Source of the DNA: Halosimplex litoreum
GTDB lineage: Archaea > Halobacteriota > Halobacteria > Halobacteriales > Haloarculaceae
Assembly (NCBI RefSeq): GCF_016065055.1
Contig: NZ_CP065856.1
Coordinates: 496,001 to 560,000, forward strand
Direction: 5' to 3'
DNA length: 64,000 bases
A program made the position numbers and the translations under genes. Every line of letters begins with the position of its first letter. The first letter of the stretch is position 1. The notes beneath the pieces are model-generated. The model had not been told where the DNA came from, made no database searches, and saw only the letters and a list, made by a program, of their open reading frames with translations. This document shows positions 48,977-56,488 of this stretch, piece by piece.

Positions 48977-50170
48977 TCAGTGGTGGGGTTCCCAGCGCTC
49001 GACGGCGACGGACTCGTCGGCGGTCACGCCTTCGAGGCTCTCGGGGACGACGACCCAGCCGTCCGCCGCGGCGACCGAGGAGAGGGCGCCCGCCCCGCCG
49101 CGTACCGGTTCGACCGTCCCCCCGCCGGTCTCCCGAACGCGGACGAACGAGCGCACGCCGACCTCGCTCGCGATCTTGCGGTCCAGCGTCGCTTCGAACG
49201 TCGGGAACGGCTCGGGGTCGAACCCGCCCGCCGTCGCGACGGCGGGCCGAAGCAGCTGCACGGCGGTCACGAGACAGGAGACCGGATACCCGGGCAGCGT
49301 CAGCACGGGCGTGTCGTCGACGACGCCGTAGCCGACGGGGTGGCCGGGCTTGAGCGCGAGGCCGTGACCCAGCACCTCGCCGAGGTCGGCCACCACGTCG
49401 GCGATGAGGTCGCGTTCGCCGACCGAAGAACCGCCGGTCGTCACCACGAGATCGTGGTCGGTGTCGCGTTCGACCGCCTCGCGGAGCGCGGCCTCGTCGT
49501 CGCCGACGATGTCGCGATACGTGGTCTCGCCACCCCAGCGCTCGACCAGTCGCGAGACGGTCAGGCCGTTGGTCTCGGTCGTCTCGCCGTAGCCGGGATC
49601 GAAGTCGACGAGTTCCTCGCCGGTCGGGATCACGCTCACCGTCGGCCGCTCGCGGACGGCCACCGAGCGGTGACCGCCGGCCTTCAGCAGTCCCAGGTCG
49701 GAGGGGCGCAGTCGGCGACCCGCGTCGACCAACTGGTCGCCCGCTTCGACGTCCTCGCCGGCCGGCGCGACGTTTTCGCCGGGCGGGACGGCGGCGAACA
49801 CCTCCACGCGGTCCCCTCGCGTCTCGGTCTCCTCGACTTTCACGACGGCGTCGGCGCCGTCGGGCATCGGGCTCCCCGTGTGGACGTAGCGGGCCAGTCC
49901 GGCGCTGACCTCCCCGTCGGTCTCGTCGAGGACGGCCGGTGAGCGGCCGCTCGCGTCGTGTGTGTCGGTCGCTCGGACGGCGTAGCCGTCCATCGCCGCG
50001 CGGTCGAACCCCGGTACGTCGCGGCCGGCGGCGACCGGCTCGGCGAGCGTCCGGCCGTCGGCCTCGGCGAGGGGGAGAGACTCGACCCCCTCGGGCGGGT
50101 CGACGACCGACAGCAGTGCCTCGCGCGCGGCGCCCAGCCGCGTCACCTCCGTGAAGCCCTCGTGTCCCAT
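48977..50170 (-). CDS. moeA: Molybdopterin molybdotransferase
   Basis: The 397-residue protein has the MoeA order: PLAEADGRTLAEPVAAGRDVPGFDRAAMDGYAVRA, GENVAPAGEDVEAGDQLVDAGRRLRPSDLGLL, VSVIPTGEELVD, then TTGGSSVGERDLIADV and LTLPGYPVSCLV. The C-terminal domain IV is present. It inserts molybdate into adenylated molybdopterin. Three cofactor genes lie within 3 kb here, next to the nitrate reductase operon that needs the product. Confidence 0.94.
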   Translation of the reverse strand: MGHEGFTEVTRLGAAREALLSVVDPPEGVESLPLAEADGRTLAEPVAAGRDVPGFDRAAMDGYAVRATDTHDASGRSPAVLDETDGEVSAGLARYVHTGSPMPDGADAVVKVEETETRGDRVEVFAAVPPGENVAPAGEDVEAGDQLVDAGRRLRPSDLGLLKAGGHRSVAVRERPTVSVIPTGEELVDFDPGYGETTETNGLTVSRLVERWGGETTYRDIVGDDEAALREAVERDTDHDLVVTTGGSSVGERDLIADVVADLGEVLGHGLALKPGHPVGYGVVDDTPVLTLPGYPVSCLVTAVQLLRPAVATAGGFDPEPFPTFEATLDRKIASEVGVRSFVRVRETGGGTVEPVRGGAGALSSVAAADGWVVVPESLEGVTADESVAVERWEPHH

Positions 50171-50235
50171 TGCCGGCGGTTCGGCGGCGGGGACCTAAAG
50201 GAGTCCGGGACCGGCCGCCGGACACCGTCCGGTCC

Positions 50236-50472
50236 CTACCGCATCGACGCGGCGTCGACCACGAGGCTGCGGTCGACGGAGATCCACGTCGACATGCGCT
50301 CGATCCCCGTGGTGTCGGGCGGATGGATCGTACACCGGTCGGGCCGGTCGGCGTACTTGACGAGCACGAGTTCCAGCGTCGGCGGGTGGGCGCGACCGGG
50401 CTGGGCGGGGTCGGTCGAGGGGGTTCGGGGCTCGGAAGGGGAGTCGTCCGCTGACCGCGTGCGTCCCGACAT
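50236..50472 (-). CDS. DUF7511-like haloarchaeal protein
   Basis: A 78-residue protein with a disordered Ser/Pro/Asp N-terminus and a conserved core LELVLVKYADRPDRCTIHPPDTTGIERMSTWISVD, which matches DUF7511. Its function is unknown. The frame extends four codons to a GTG at 50484, but ATG 50472 is preferred. The 153-base gap towards 50626 contains a GAGGGCT/AGCCC hairpin-like stretch and nothing else I recognise. Confidence 0.8.
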   Translation of the reverse strand: MSGRTRSADDSPSEPRTPSTDPAQPGRAHPPTLELVLVKYADRPDRCTIHPPDTTGIERMSTWISVDRSLVVDAASMR

Positions 50473-50625
50473 CGTGTTACTCACTCGATGGATGGCCGCT
50501 AGCCCACAAGAGGGCTGCTATGAACTCACAATAGCCCAACGTAGCGGCCCGGAACCGACGGAACCGCTGGGAGGCCGGGACCGGGTCCGACCGGCCCTCC
50601 CGGAAGATGGCCGGCGGTGACCCAC

Positions 50626-51939
50626 CTACGGCCGGACGGTCCGGAGGACCCAGGTCTCGGGGTTGCGCCGCTCGACCTCGAAGGGATCGAGGTCGCCGGG
50701 ACCGTCGGCCGCGGCCGACAGCGAAGCGATAAAGGAGCGGACCGGCGTCGGGTCGCGGTCGGAGACGAGGACGAACGCCTCGCCGCGGTCGGTCGCGTCG
50801 AAGGCCTCGCGGACTCGGTCGTGGCGACCGTCTGCGTCGACGCCGCGCAGGTCGACCGCCTCGTCCGGCGCGTCGACCGACCACACCTCCTCGACGCGGT
50901 CGCGCGCGTCCGCGCCCAGTCGCTGCATCTGTTCCGGGAGGTCGCCGGGCCGTGGCGTCGCCTGAACGCTCGGGTCGAAGTCCAGCTCGGCGAGGACCGG
51001 CGCGTCGAGGTCCGAAAGCGGCTCGCCGTGTTCGAACAGGTCGTGCTCGTCGCCGCAGGTCGGACAGGTGAACCCCGCCATGTTGACGGCGACGCCGAGG
51101 ACGGGCACGTCGTTCTCCTCGAACAGGTCCAGCGAGCGCGCGGTGTCGGTCACGGCCGCGTGGAACGGGGTCGTGACGAAGACGACCCCGTCGAGGTGGA
51201 CCTCCTGCAGCGTCGTGAGCACCACGTCGCCGGTCCCGGGCGGGAGGTCGACCACGAGGGTGTCCAGGTCGCCCCAGGCGGTGTCCTCGAAGAGTTCGGA
51301 AAGGGCGTCGTGGGCCATCGCGCCCCGCCAGGCCAGCGGCGCGCCCGACTCCATGAGCCCGACGCTCATCACGTCGAGCGCGCCCGCCTCGACGGGCAGC
51401 GGGTTGCCGTCGTCGTCGGAGTAGACCGGCCCCGACACTTCCAGTACCTCCGGGACGTTCGGCCCGTGGATGTCCGCGTCGAACAGCCCCACGTCCTGCC
51501 CGGCTCCGGCCATCGCGCAGGCGACGTGGGTCGCCACCGTCGTCTTGCCGACGCCGCCCTTCGCGCTGGCGACGGCGATCACTCGGTCGACGTCGGCCAG
51601 CCCCGGCGACCGATCCTCGTCGGCGCCGTGAGCCGTCTCGCGCTCGACGTGGGCGTGTTCGACGCCTGGCACCTCCGAGACCGCCCGCAGCATCGCGCTC
51701 GTGACCTGCTCGCCCTCCTGGGGGCGGAAGTCGGTCAGGTCGGCGACGACCGTGACCGCGCCCTCGGAGACGGCGACGTCGGAGACGAGGCCGGCCTCGA
51801 AGACGTCCTTGCCCGCGTCGGGGTCGCGGACCTGCCGGAGCGCGGCTTCGACCTCCTCGGTCAGGTCGTCGTCGGTGGTCGTCCGCTCGGTACCGTCGGC
51901 GTCGTCCGTCGGTCGGTCGTGGTCGGTGTGTTCGGACAT
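50626..51939 (-). CDS. Mrp-family Fe-S cluster carrier ATPase with DUF59 and DUF2249 domains
   Basis: This 437-residue protein has three parts. Residues about 22-100 form a DUF59/MIP18 domain (EEVEAALRQVRDPDAGKDVFEAGLVSDVAV). Residues 115-345 form the Mrp/NBP35 ATPase with deviant Walker A SAKGGVGKTTVATHVA, VDLPPGTGD and the cluster-binding CPTC. Residues about 355-437 (EAVDLRGVDADGRHDRVREAFDATDRGEAFVLVSDRDP) match DUF2249, not usual in Mrp. It probably carries or inserts Fe-S clusters; the nitrate reductase complex upstream contains many. It starts 24 bases after the HEAT gene, so it is probably the last gene of the operon. Confidence 0.9.
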   Translation of the reverse strand: MSEHTDHDRPTDDADGTERTTTDDDLTEEVEAALRQVRDPDAGKDVFEAGLVSDVAVSEGAVTVVADLTDFRPQEGEQVTSAMLRAVSEVPGVEHAHVERETAHGADEDRSPGLADVDRVIAVASAKGGVGKTTVATHVACAMAGAGQDVGLFDADIHGPNVPEVLEVSGPVYSDDDGNPLPVEAGALDVMSVGLMESGAPLAWRGAMAHDALSELFEDTAWGDLDTLVVDLPPGTGDVVLTTLQEVHLDGVVFVTTPFHAAVTDTARSLDLFEENDVPVLGVAVNMAGFTCPTCGDEHDLFEHGEPLSDLDAPVLAELDFDPSVQATPRPGDLPEQMQRLGADARDRVEEVWSVDAPDEAVDLRGVDADGRHDRVREAFDATDRGEAFVLVSDRDPTPVRSFIASLSAAADGPGDLDPFEVERRNPETWVLRTVRP

Positions 51940-51963
51940 GAGTGGGGAGACAGCGAGAGGGAG

Positions 51964-52803
51964 TCAGAGGTCGGGCTGGCGGTTGAGGTGGTCCTCGCCG
52001 GGCAAGGTGGTGTCGCCGCGGTCGAGCGCGCCGGTGAACTGTCGGCGGAAACGGCCGGGGTCAGCTTCCAGCGCCCGCGCGGCCGTGCCGCGGACGATCC
52101 TGGGTTCGGACTCGTCGTCGGCGACCGCTTGCAGGGTCCGGCGGGCGCGGTCGTCGTCGACGCCCGCGAGCAGGTGGACGGCCCACTCTCGCACCCGCTC
52201 GCTGTCGTCGTCGACGGCCGCCAGCAGCGGCTCCAGCGCGTCCTCGCCGCGGCGCTTGAACACCGAGACGAGGGCGTTGCGCCGGACCGCGTGGTGGTCG
52301 GCGTCGAGGGCGTCCTCGATCCGGTCGGCGTAGGCCTCGCGGTCGATACGGTCGAGCGCGACGACGGCCTCCGCGCGGACCCACGGGTCGTCGTCCTCTG
52401 CGATCTCGGCGGCCGCGGGCCCGGCGCGCTCGCCGCCGAGCTTCGCCAGCGCTTCGACGGCGAACTGACGCACGTCGGCGTCGTCGTCCTCCAGCCCGGC
52501 GGTGATCAGCGCCTCGACGACGGCCGGGTCGCGCTCCTCCTCGGCCAGCGAGAGCGCCGCCCGCTGGCGCTCGACCGCGTCGCCGGTCGCCAGGCGTTCG
52601 AGCTTCTCCGTGGCCGTCTCGCTGGCGATCAGCGACGTGTCGGCCGCCGAGAGCTCCCGCGGCGTCGCCTCGCCGATGGTCACGTCCTCGCGGCTCACTT
52701 CGATGTCCTCCAGCCCGGCGTGGTCGACGTCGAATCCGGGGCTCTGCTCTGGGTGGACCCGCGGGTCGGTCGGCCCGTCGGTCGCTTCCTCGGGGTCACG
52801 CAC
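51964..52803 (-). CDS. HEAT-repeat protein of the nitrate reductase operon
   Basis: This protein has about 279 residues. After an acidic N-terminus it shows about six HEAT repeats (RQRAALSLAEEERDPAVVEALITAGLEDDDADVRQFAVEALAKLG, DDDPWVRAEAVVALDRID, DADHHAVRRNALVSVFKRRGEDALEPLLAAV and so on). It forms a helical solenoid for protein binding and may act as an assembly or scaffold factor for the Nar complex. The GTG at 52803 is preferred: GGAGGTG lies eight bases before it and it overlaps the preceding gene by eight bases. The frame stays open far upstream, but there it is a shadow of the membrane protein gene. Confidence 0.8.
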   Translation of the reverse strand: MRDPEEATDGPTDPRVHPEQSPGFDVDHAGLEDIEVSREDVTIGEATPRELSAADTSLIASETATEKLERLATGDAVERQRAALSLAEEERDPAVVEALITAGLEDDDADVRQFAVEALAKLGGERAGPAAAEIAEDDDPWVRAEAVVALDRIDREAYADRIEDALDADHHAVRRNALVSVFKRRGEDALEPLLAAVDDDSERVREWAVHLLAGVDDDRARRTLQAVADDESEPRIVRGTAARALEADPGRFRRQFTGALDRGDTTLPGEDHLNRQPDL

Positions 52804-53824
52804 CGGGACCACCTCCGTCGGTCGCGGTGCGGTCGCGGTCGGCCGTCGCGGTGCGGTCGGCGGGTGCGAGGTCCTCGCTCGCGGCCGGGCGACCGGCCGG
52901 CGCCCACTCGCGGACGAGCACGAGGAGCCCGAGCGCGAACGCGACGGCTCGGGGGAGCGTCGCCGGGACGCCGGCGCACAGGAGCAGCGCCGCGGCGATC
53001 GCGGGGCCGAACGCCCGCCGCCGCGCGTCGGCCGCGACCGTGGCGAGGGCGCCGCCGATCCCCAGCGCGAGCAGCGAGAGGGGAACCGTCCCGGCGTCGA
53101 ACGCCACGAGCGCGACGGCGCCGGCGACGAACGGTGCGCTCGCCGCGGCGACGACCACCGCGAACGCGGCGACGACCCACAGCCCCAGATCGACCGTCCC
53201 GTCGAGCCGGCGGGCCAGCGGGAGCGCCGCCAGCGTCGCGAACACGAGCGCGGCCCCCGCCGGCCGGAGCGTCGTCGTCCCGAAGCCGGCCGACGCCGCG
53301 AGTGAGCACGCGAGCGCGAGCGTCCCCAGCGCGGCGACCGCACTCGGACGGGCGATCGGCGCGAACGCGGCCCGAAGCGAGTCGACGGCGCCGACGCGAG
53401 CGTGCGCTCGCTCGGCGAGCGCGACCGCGAGCCCGGCGGTGGTTCCGACGAGAACCGCAGCCGCGGCCGGGAACCACGCCGCGGCGTCGGCCGCGCCGAC
53501 GAGCCCGAAGGCGCCGACCGCCGCCAGCGCCACCCGCTCGGCGCGGGCGTCGGCCTCGGTCGCGAGTCCCAGGACCGCCAGCGCCGGGACGACCGCCGCC
53601 AGCGTCGTCACCGCGGGGGCGACGGCGTGGCCGACCAGCGGGAGTCCGCCGAGCGCGTTCCGCAGGAGCCGCAGGGCCAGCACGCCGGCAGTCGAGACGA
53701 ACGCGACGGCACCGAGGACCGTCGCGAGCGACGGCGCGACCGCGGCGTCGAAGCGGTCCCGGACCGCGGCGAGTCCGGTCGGATTCGCGGCCCGGTCGCC
53801 GGCGTCGGTGGTCGGCCGGCTCAC
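52796..53824 (-). CDS. Polytopic membrane protein of the nitrate reductase operon
   Basis: This protein of about 342 residues, extremely rich in Ala, Val and Leu, has eight to ten membrane segments from residue 35 onward and a hydrophilic acidic tail (ASEDLAPADRTATADRDRT). The GTG start overlaps the narJ stop (GTGA). It is not NarK: it is too short and the major-facilitator motifs are absent. The position among assembly genes suggests a role with the complex, but no family is recognised. Confidence 0.75.
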   Translation of the reverse strand: MSRPTTDAGDRAANPTGLAAVRDRFDAAVAPSLATVLGAVAFVSTAGVLALRLLRNALGGLPLVGHAVAPAVTTLAAVVPALAVLGLATEADARAERVALAAVGAFGLVGAADAAAWFPAAAAVLVGTTAGLAVALAERAHARVGAVDSLRAAFAPIARPSAVAALGTLALACSLAASAGFGTTTLRPAGAALVFATLAALPLARRLDGTVDLGLWVVAAFAVVVAAASAPFVAGAVALVAFDAGTVPLSLLALGIGGALATVAADARRRAFGPAIAAALLLCAGVPATLPRAVAFALGLLVLVREWAPAGRPAASEDLAPADRTATADRDRTATDGGGPGA

Positions 53825-54582
53825 GGGTCGCTCCCCTCCAGCCGGTCGGCCAGGTCGTCGGTGTCGGCGGCGACCAGTCGCCGACAGAAGTCGGCGAGTT
53901 CGCCGTAGTATCCCGTTCCGGGTTCGCCGTCGAGGGCGTCGGCGACCCCCTCGGAGAGGACCGCCAGGTGCCGGTCGAGGAAGTCCAGCCGCGCGCGGGC
54001 GGCGTCGGGGTCGACCGCCGCTTCGCGCCGACAGAGGTAGCCGGCGAACTCCAGCTCCAGCCGGTAGTGGTCGTGGTTCTCCCGGCGTTGCTCGTCGACC
54101 TCGACGCCGAAGTAGTCGTAGGCCCGTGCCAGGTCGAGGTTCACGTCGTTCCACGACGCCTCGGGCCGATATCCAGACTCGTACAGCGACACGCTCGGGC
54201 CCTCCGCGTCGATACTGCCGTCGGTGCGGTCCTCGACGGTCGTGTGGCCGAGCACGAACAGGTCGTTGAACCGGGCACACACCGTCTCGCGGTCGTCGTC
54301 GGTGGTCAGGTCGGGCGGCTCGACGTCGAGCGTCGTCCGGTCGAGCAGGCGCCGACACTCCCGGTCGAGCGCGCCGGATTCGAGCGCCTCGTGGAGCCGT
54401 TCGTCCGGTTCGGTCAGCGCTCGCGCGGCAAGCGCGTACAGCCCGCCCCGGGCCGCGGCGTCGGGGTCGGCGTCGGCCGGCGGCTCGTCGCCGACGGCCC
54501 GGCGGTCGCGCTCGGAGGTCCCCTCGTCGCCGGCCGCGCGGTATTCGGCCGTCGCGTCGTCGGTGGGTTCGGCGTCGCTCAC
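53821..54582 (-). CDS. narJ: NarJ/TorD-family nitrate reductase chaperone
   Basis: The 253-residue protein has an acidic disordered N-terminus (about 45 residues), then the all-helical TorD/DmsD/NarJ fold: GLYALAARALTEPDERLHEAL, FNDLFVLGHTTVEDRT, VSLYESGYRP, AYDYFGVEVDEQRRENHDHYRLELEFAGYLCRREA and HLAVLSEGVADAL. The YDYFGV...E..DH..EL block is diagnostic. It probably holds NarG until Mo cofactor is inserted and export is permitted. GTG 54582 overlaps the preceding stop (GTGA). Confidence 0.88.
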   Translation of the reverse strand: MSDAEPTDDATAEYRAAGDEGTSERDRRAVGDEPPADADPDAAARGGLYALAARALTEPDERLHEALESGALDRECRRLLDRTTLDVEPPDLTTDDDRETVCARFNDLFVLGHTTVEDRTDGSIDAEGPSVSLYESGYRPEASWNDVNLDLARAYDYFGVEVDEQRRENHDHYRLELEFAGYLCRREAAVDPDAARARLDFLDRHLAVLSEGVADALDGEPGTGYYGELADFCRRLVAADTDDLADRLEGSDP

Positions 54583-55421
54583 GCCGGCTCACCTCGGGTT
54601 CGGCGGACGCCTTCGATGGTCACGACCGACACGAACAGGACCGCGAGCCCGGCGACCGTCCAGAGGATGGTCTCGTAGGGCGGCCCCTGCGGACCGGGTC
54701 CCATCGCGAGGTACTGCCACTCGCTGACGGCCTTGCGACCGGCGCGCTCGCCGTAGGAACCGTTCCACACCGCGACGGCGACATCCACGTCCCGTTCGCC
54801 CGACAGATCGGTGCGGTTGCCGCCCATCTCGGCTTCGCGCGTGAACGCGACGTGCCACTCGCCGTCCTCGCGGACCGCCTCGGTGTCGACGGCCGACCGG
54901 TCGAACGAGGTGGTGGTCCCCGCGCCGCCGGCGAGCAGCTCCTCGGTCCGGCTGGTCCCGGTCCAGTACCAGACGTTGACGCGGTTGCTCGTCCCGCCCA
55001 TCGCGATGGGCGGGCGGGCGCTCTCGTTCTCGGGCAGCTGGACGGCGACCGCGTCGGGGAACTCGCGGAGGTCGCTGGCGTTGCGGTCGGCCGTCGCGTC
55101 CGGCCAGGAGACCCGGACGAACACGTGCGAGTCGTTGGTCGCCGTCCGGACCTGCGCCGTCGTGGTCGAGACGTTGCTCGCGCCCGGCAGCCCGCTCGGC
55201 GCGCTCGCCAGCGCCAGTTCCACGCTCGGCACCCCCGTCCACGACTCCGCCGTCGGATCCGTCGCGTTCGCCCCCACGTCGCCGACCGGCACCTCGTTAG
55301 CCGGCCGCGCGCTCGTCAGCGTCGGCAACACGGCCGCCCCGACGACCGCGAGGACGACCAGTGCGACGACGCCGAGCCAGGAGCGGTCCGGCGAGTTCGA
55401 GGGCCGCCGCTCCGGCGCCAT
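54579..55421 (-). CDS. Heme-binding gamma-like subunit (ethylbenzene-dehydrogenase-related)
   Basis: This 280-residue protein has an N-terminal membrane helix (WLGVVALVVLAVVGAAVLPTLTSA), an outside domain and a C-terminal helix (TILWTVAGLAVLFVSVVTIEGV). The domain (VELALASAPSGLPGASNVSTTTAQVRTATNDSHVFVRVSWPD ... FPDAVAVQLPENES ... NVWYWT ... DVDVAVAVWNGSYGERAGRKAVSEW) matches the heme-b gamma subunit of ethylbenzene dehydrogenase and related reductases, with a Met in PPIAMGG as a possible ligand. It would pass electrons to NarH on the outer face. The ATG overlaps the narH stop (TGATG). Confidence 0.8.
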   Translation of the reverse strand: MAPERRPSNSPDRSWLGVVALVVLAVVGAAVLPTLTSARPANEVPVGDVGANATDPTAESWTGVPSVELALASAPSGLPGASNVSTTTAQVRTATNDSHVFVRVSWPDATADRNASDLREFPDAVAVQLPENESARPPIAMGGTSNRVNVWYWTGTSRTEELLAGGAGTTTSFDRSAVDTEAVREDGEWHVAFTREAEMGGNRTDLSGERDVDVAVAVWNGSYGERAGRKAVSEWQYLAMGPGPQGPPYETILWTVAGLAVLFVSVVTIEGVRRTRGEPA

Positions 55422-56488
55422 CAGTCGAACACCCCCAGCCGGTACTGCTGTGCGGGGTTCTTGTCCTGAAGTATCTCCATGAGTTCGCTGTCCTCGCCGC
55501 GACTCACCCGGTCGCGATGGCGCTCGATCGTGTCGAGCGCCCCGTTGACGCGGTCGCCGAACAGCTCTTCGAGGTACTCCCGGGGGATGCGGTCGACCCC
55601 CTCGATGCTCTCGCCGTCTTCCGAGTGCTGGGGCGGCGCGTACGGCGGGATGTAGTAGACGTTCGGCACCGTCTCGAACTCCGGATGCAACGGCAGCGCC
55701 ACCTCGTACTCCTCGACGAGCTTGTAGATGGGACCGTCCTCGTCGTCGAGATACCCGACCAGCCGGAGCTGGGGCGGACATTCCTCGGCGCAGGCGGTGG
55801 CGTGGACCTCCTCGTCCGGGCCGTCGCCCTCGATGCGGGGGTAGCAGAAGATGCACTTCTCCGATTTCTTCTTGGCGGCGTTGTAGTACACCTTCTTGTA
55901 GGGACAGCCCTCGACGCAGTAACGGTAGCCCCGACAGCGCTCCTGGTCGACGAGGACGATGCCGTCCTCCTCGCGCTTGTACAGCGCCTGGCGCGGGCAG
56001 GCCTCGACGCAGGAGGGGTGGGTGCAGTGATTGCAGATCCTGGGGAGATAGAAGTAGTAGCTGTTGGGGTACTCCCCGGCGCCCTGGTCCTCGTCCCAGT
56101 TGGGGCCCCACTCGGGGTCGACGTTCTGCGGCCGCAGCGGCTCGTCGCTGCCGTCGTACATGATCTCCGAGTGGTTGAACTCCCAGTCGCCGCCGTAGCG
56201 CTCCTTCTCGGGGATCTCGCCGGGCTGGCGCTCGCCGTGGTCGTCCGATTTCCAGCCGCCGCCGGACTCCTCCCAGTTTTTCGGGTAGCCCTCGCCGGGC
56301 TTGGTCTCGACGTTGTTCCAGTACATGTAGTCGCGGCCGCCGCCCTCCGTCCAGAGGGTCTTGCACGCGACCGTGCAGGTCTGACAGCCGATGCACTTGT
56401 TCAGATCCATCACCATCGCGACCTGGTGGTCGATCCCGTCCGCGATGTCGATGTTCGTGTCTTCCTGGGCGGCGTCGTCGGTACTCAC
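55421..56488 (-). CDS. narH: Nitrate reductase beta subunit (Fe-S)
   Basis: The 355-residue protein has four ferredoxin-like cysteine groups: CIGCQTCTVAC, CNHCTHPSCVEACP, CRGYRYCVEGCP and CIFC...CAEECP. In the third, Tyr stands where a fourth Cys would be, as the Trp does in E. coli NarH, indicating a [3Fe-4S] cluster. There is no signal peptide, so it should be exported together with the Tat-bearing NarG. GTG start overlaps the narG stop (GTGA). Confidence 0.96.
   Translation of the reverse strand: MSTDDAAQEDTNIDIADGIDHQVAMVMDLNKCIGCQTCTVACKTLWTEGGGRDYMYWNNVETKPGEGYPKNWEESGGGWKSDDHGERQPGEIPEKERYGGDWEFNHSEIMYDGSDEPLRPQNVDPEWGPNWDEDQGAGEYPNSYYFYLPRICNHCTHPSCVEACPRQALYKREEDGIVLVDQERCRGYRYCVEGCPYKKVYYNAAKKKSEKCIFCYPRIEGDGPDEEVHATACAEECPPQLRLVGYLDDEDGPIYKLVEEYEVALPLHPEFETVPNVYYIPPYAPPQHSEDGESIEGVDRIPREYLEELFGDRVNGALDTIERHRDRVSRGEDSELMEILQDKNPAQQYRLGVFD

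Noticed and set aside
50617-54678. Open plus-strand frame of about 1350 codons
   Set aside because: Antisense to the Mrp, HEAT, membrane protein and narJ genes, which have recognisable domains and overlapping starts.
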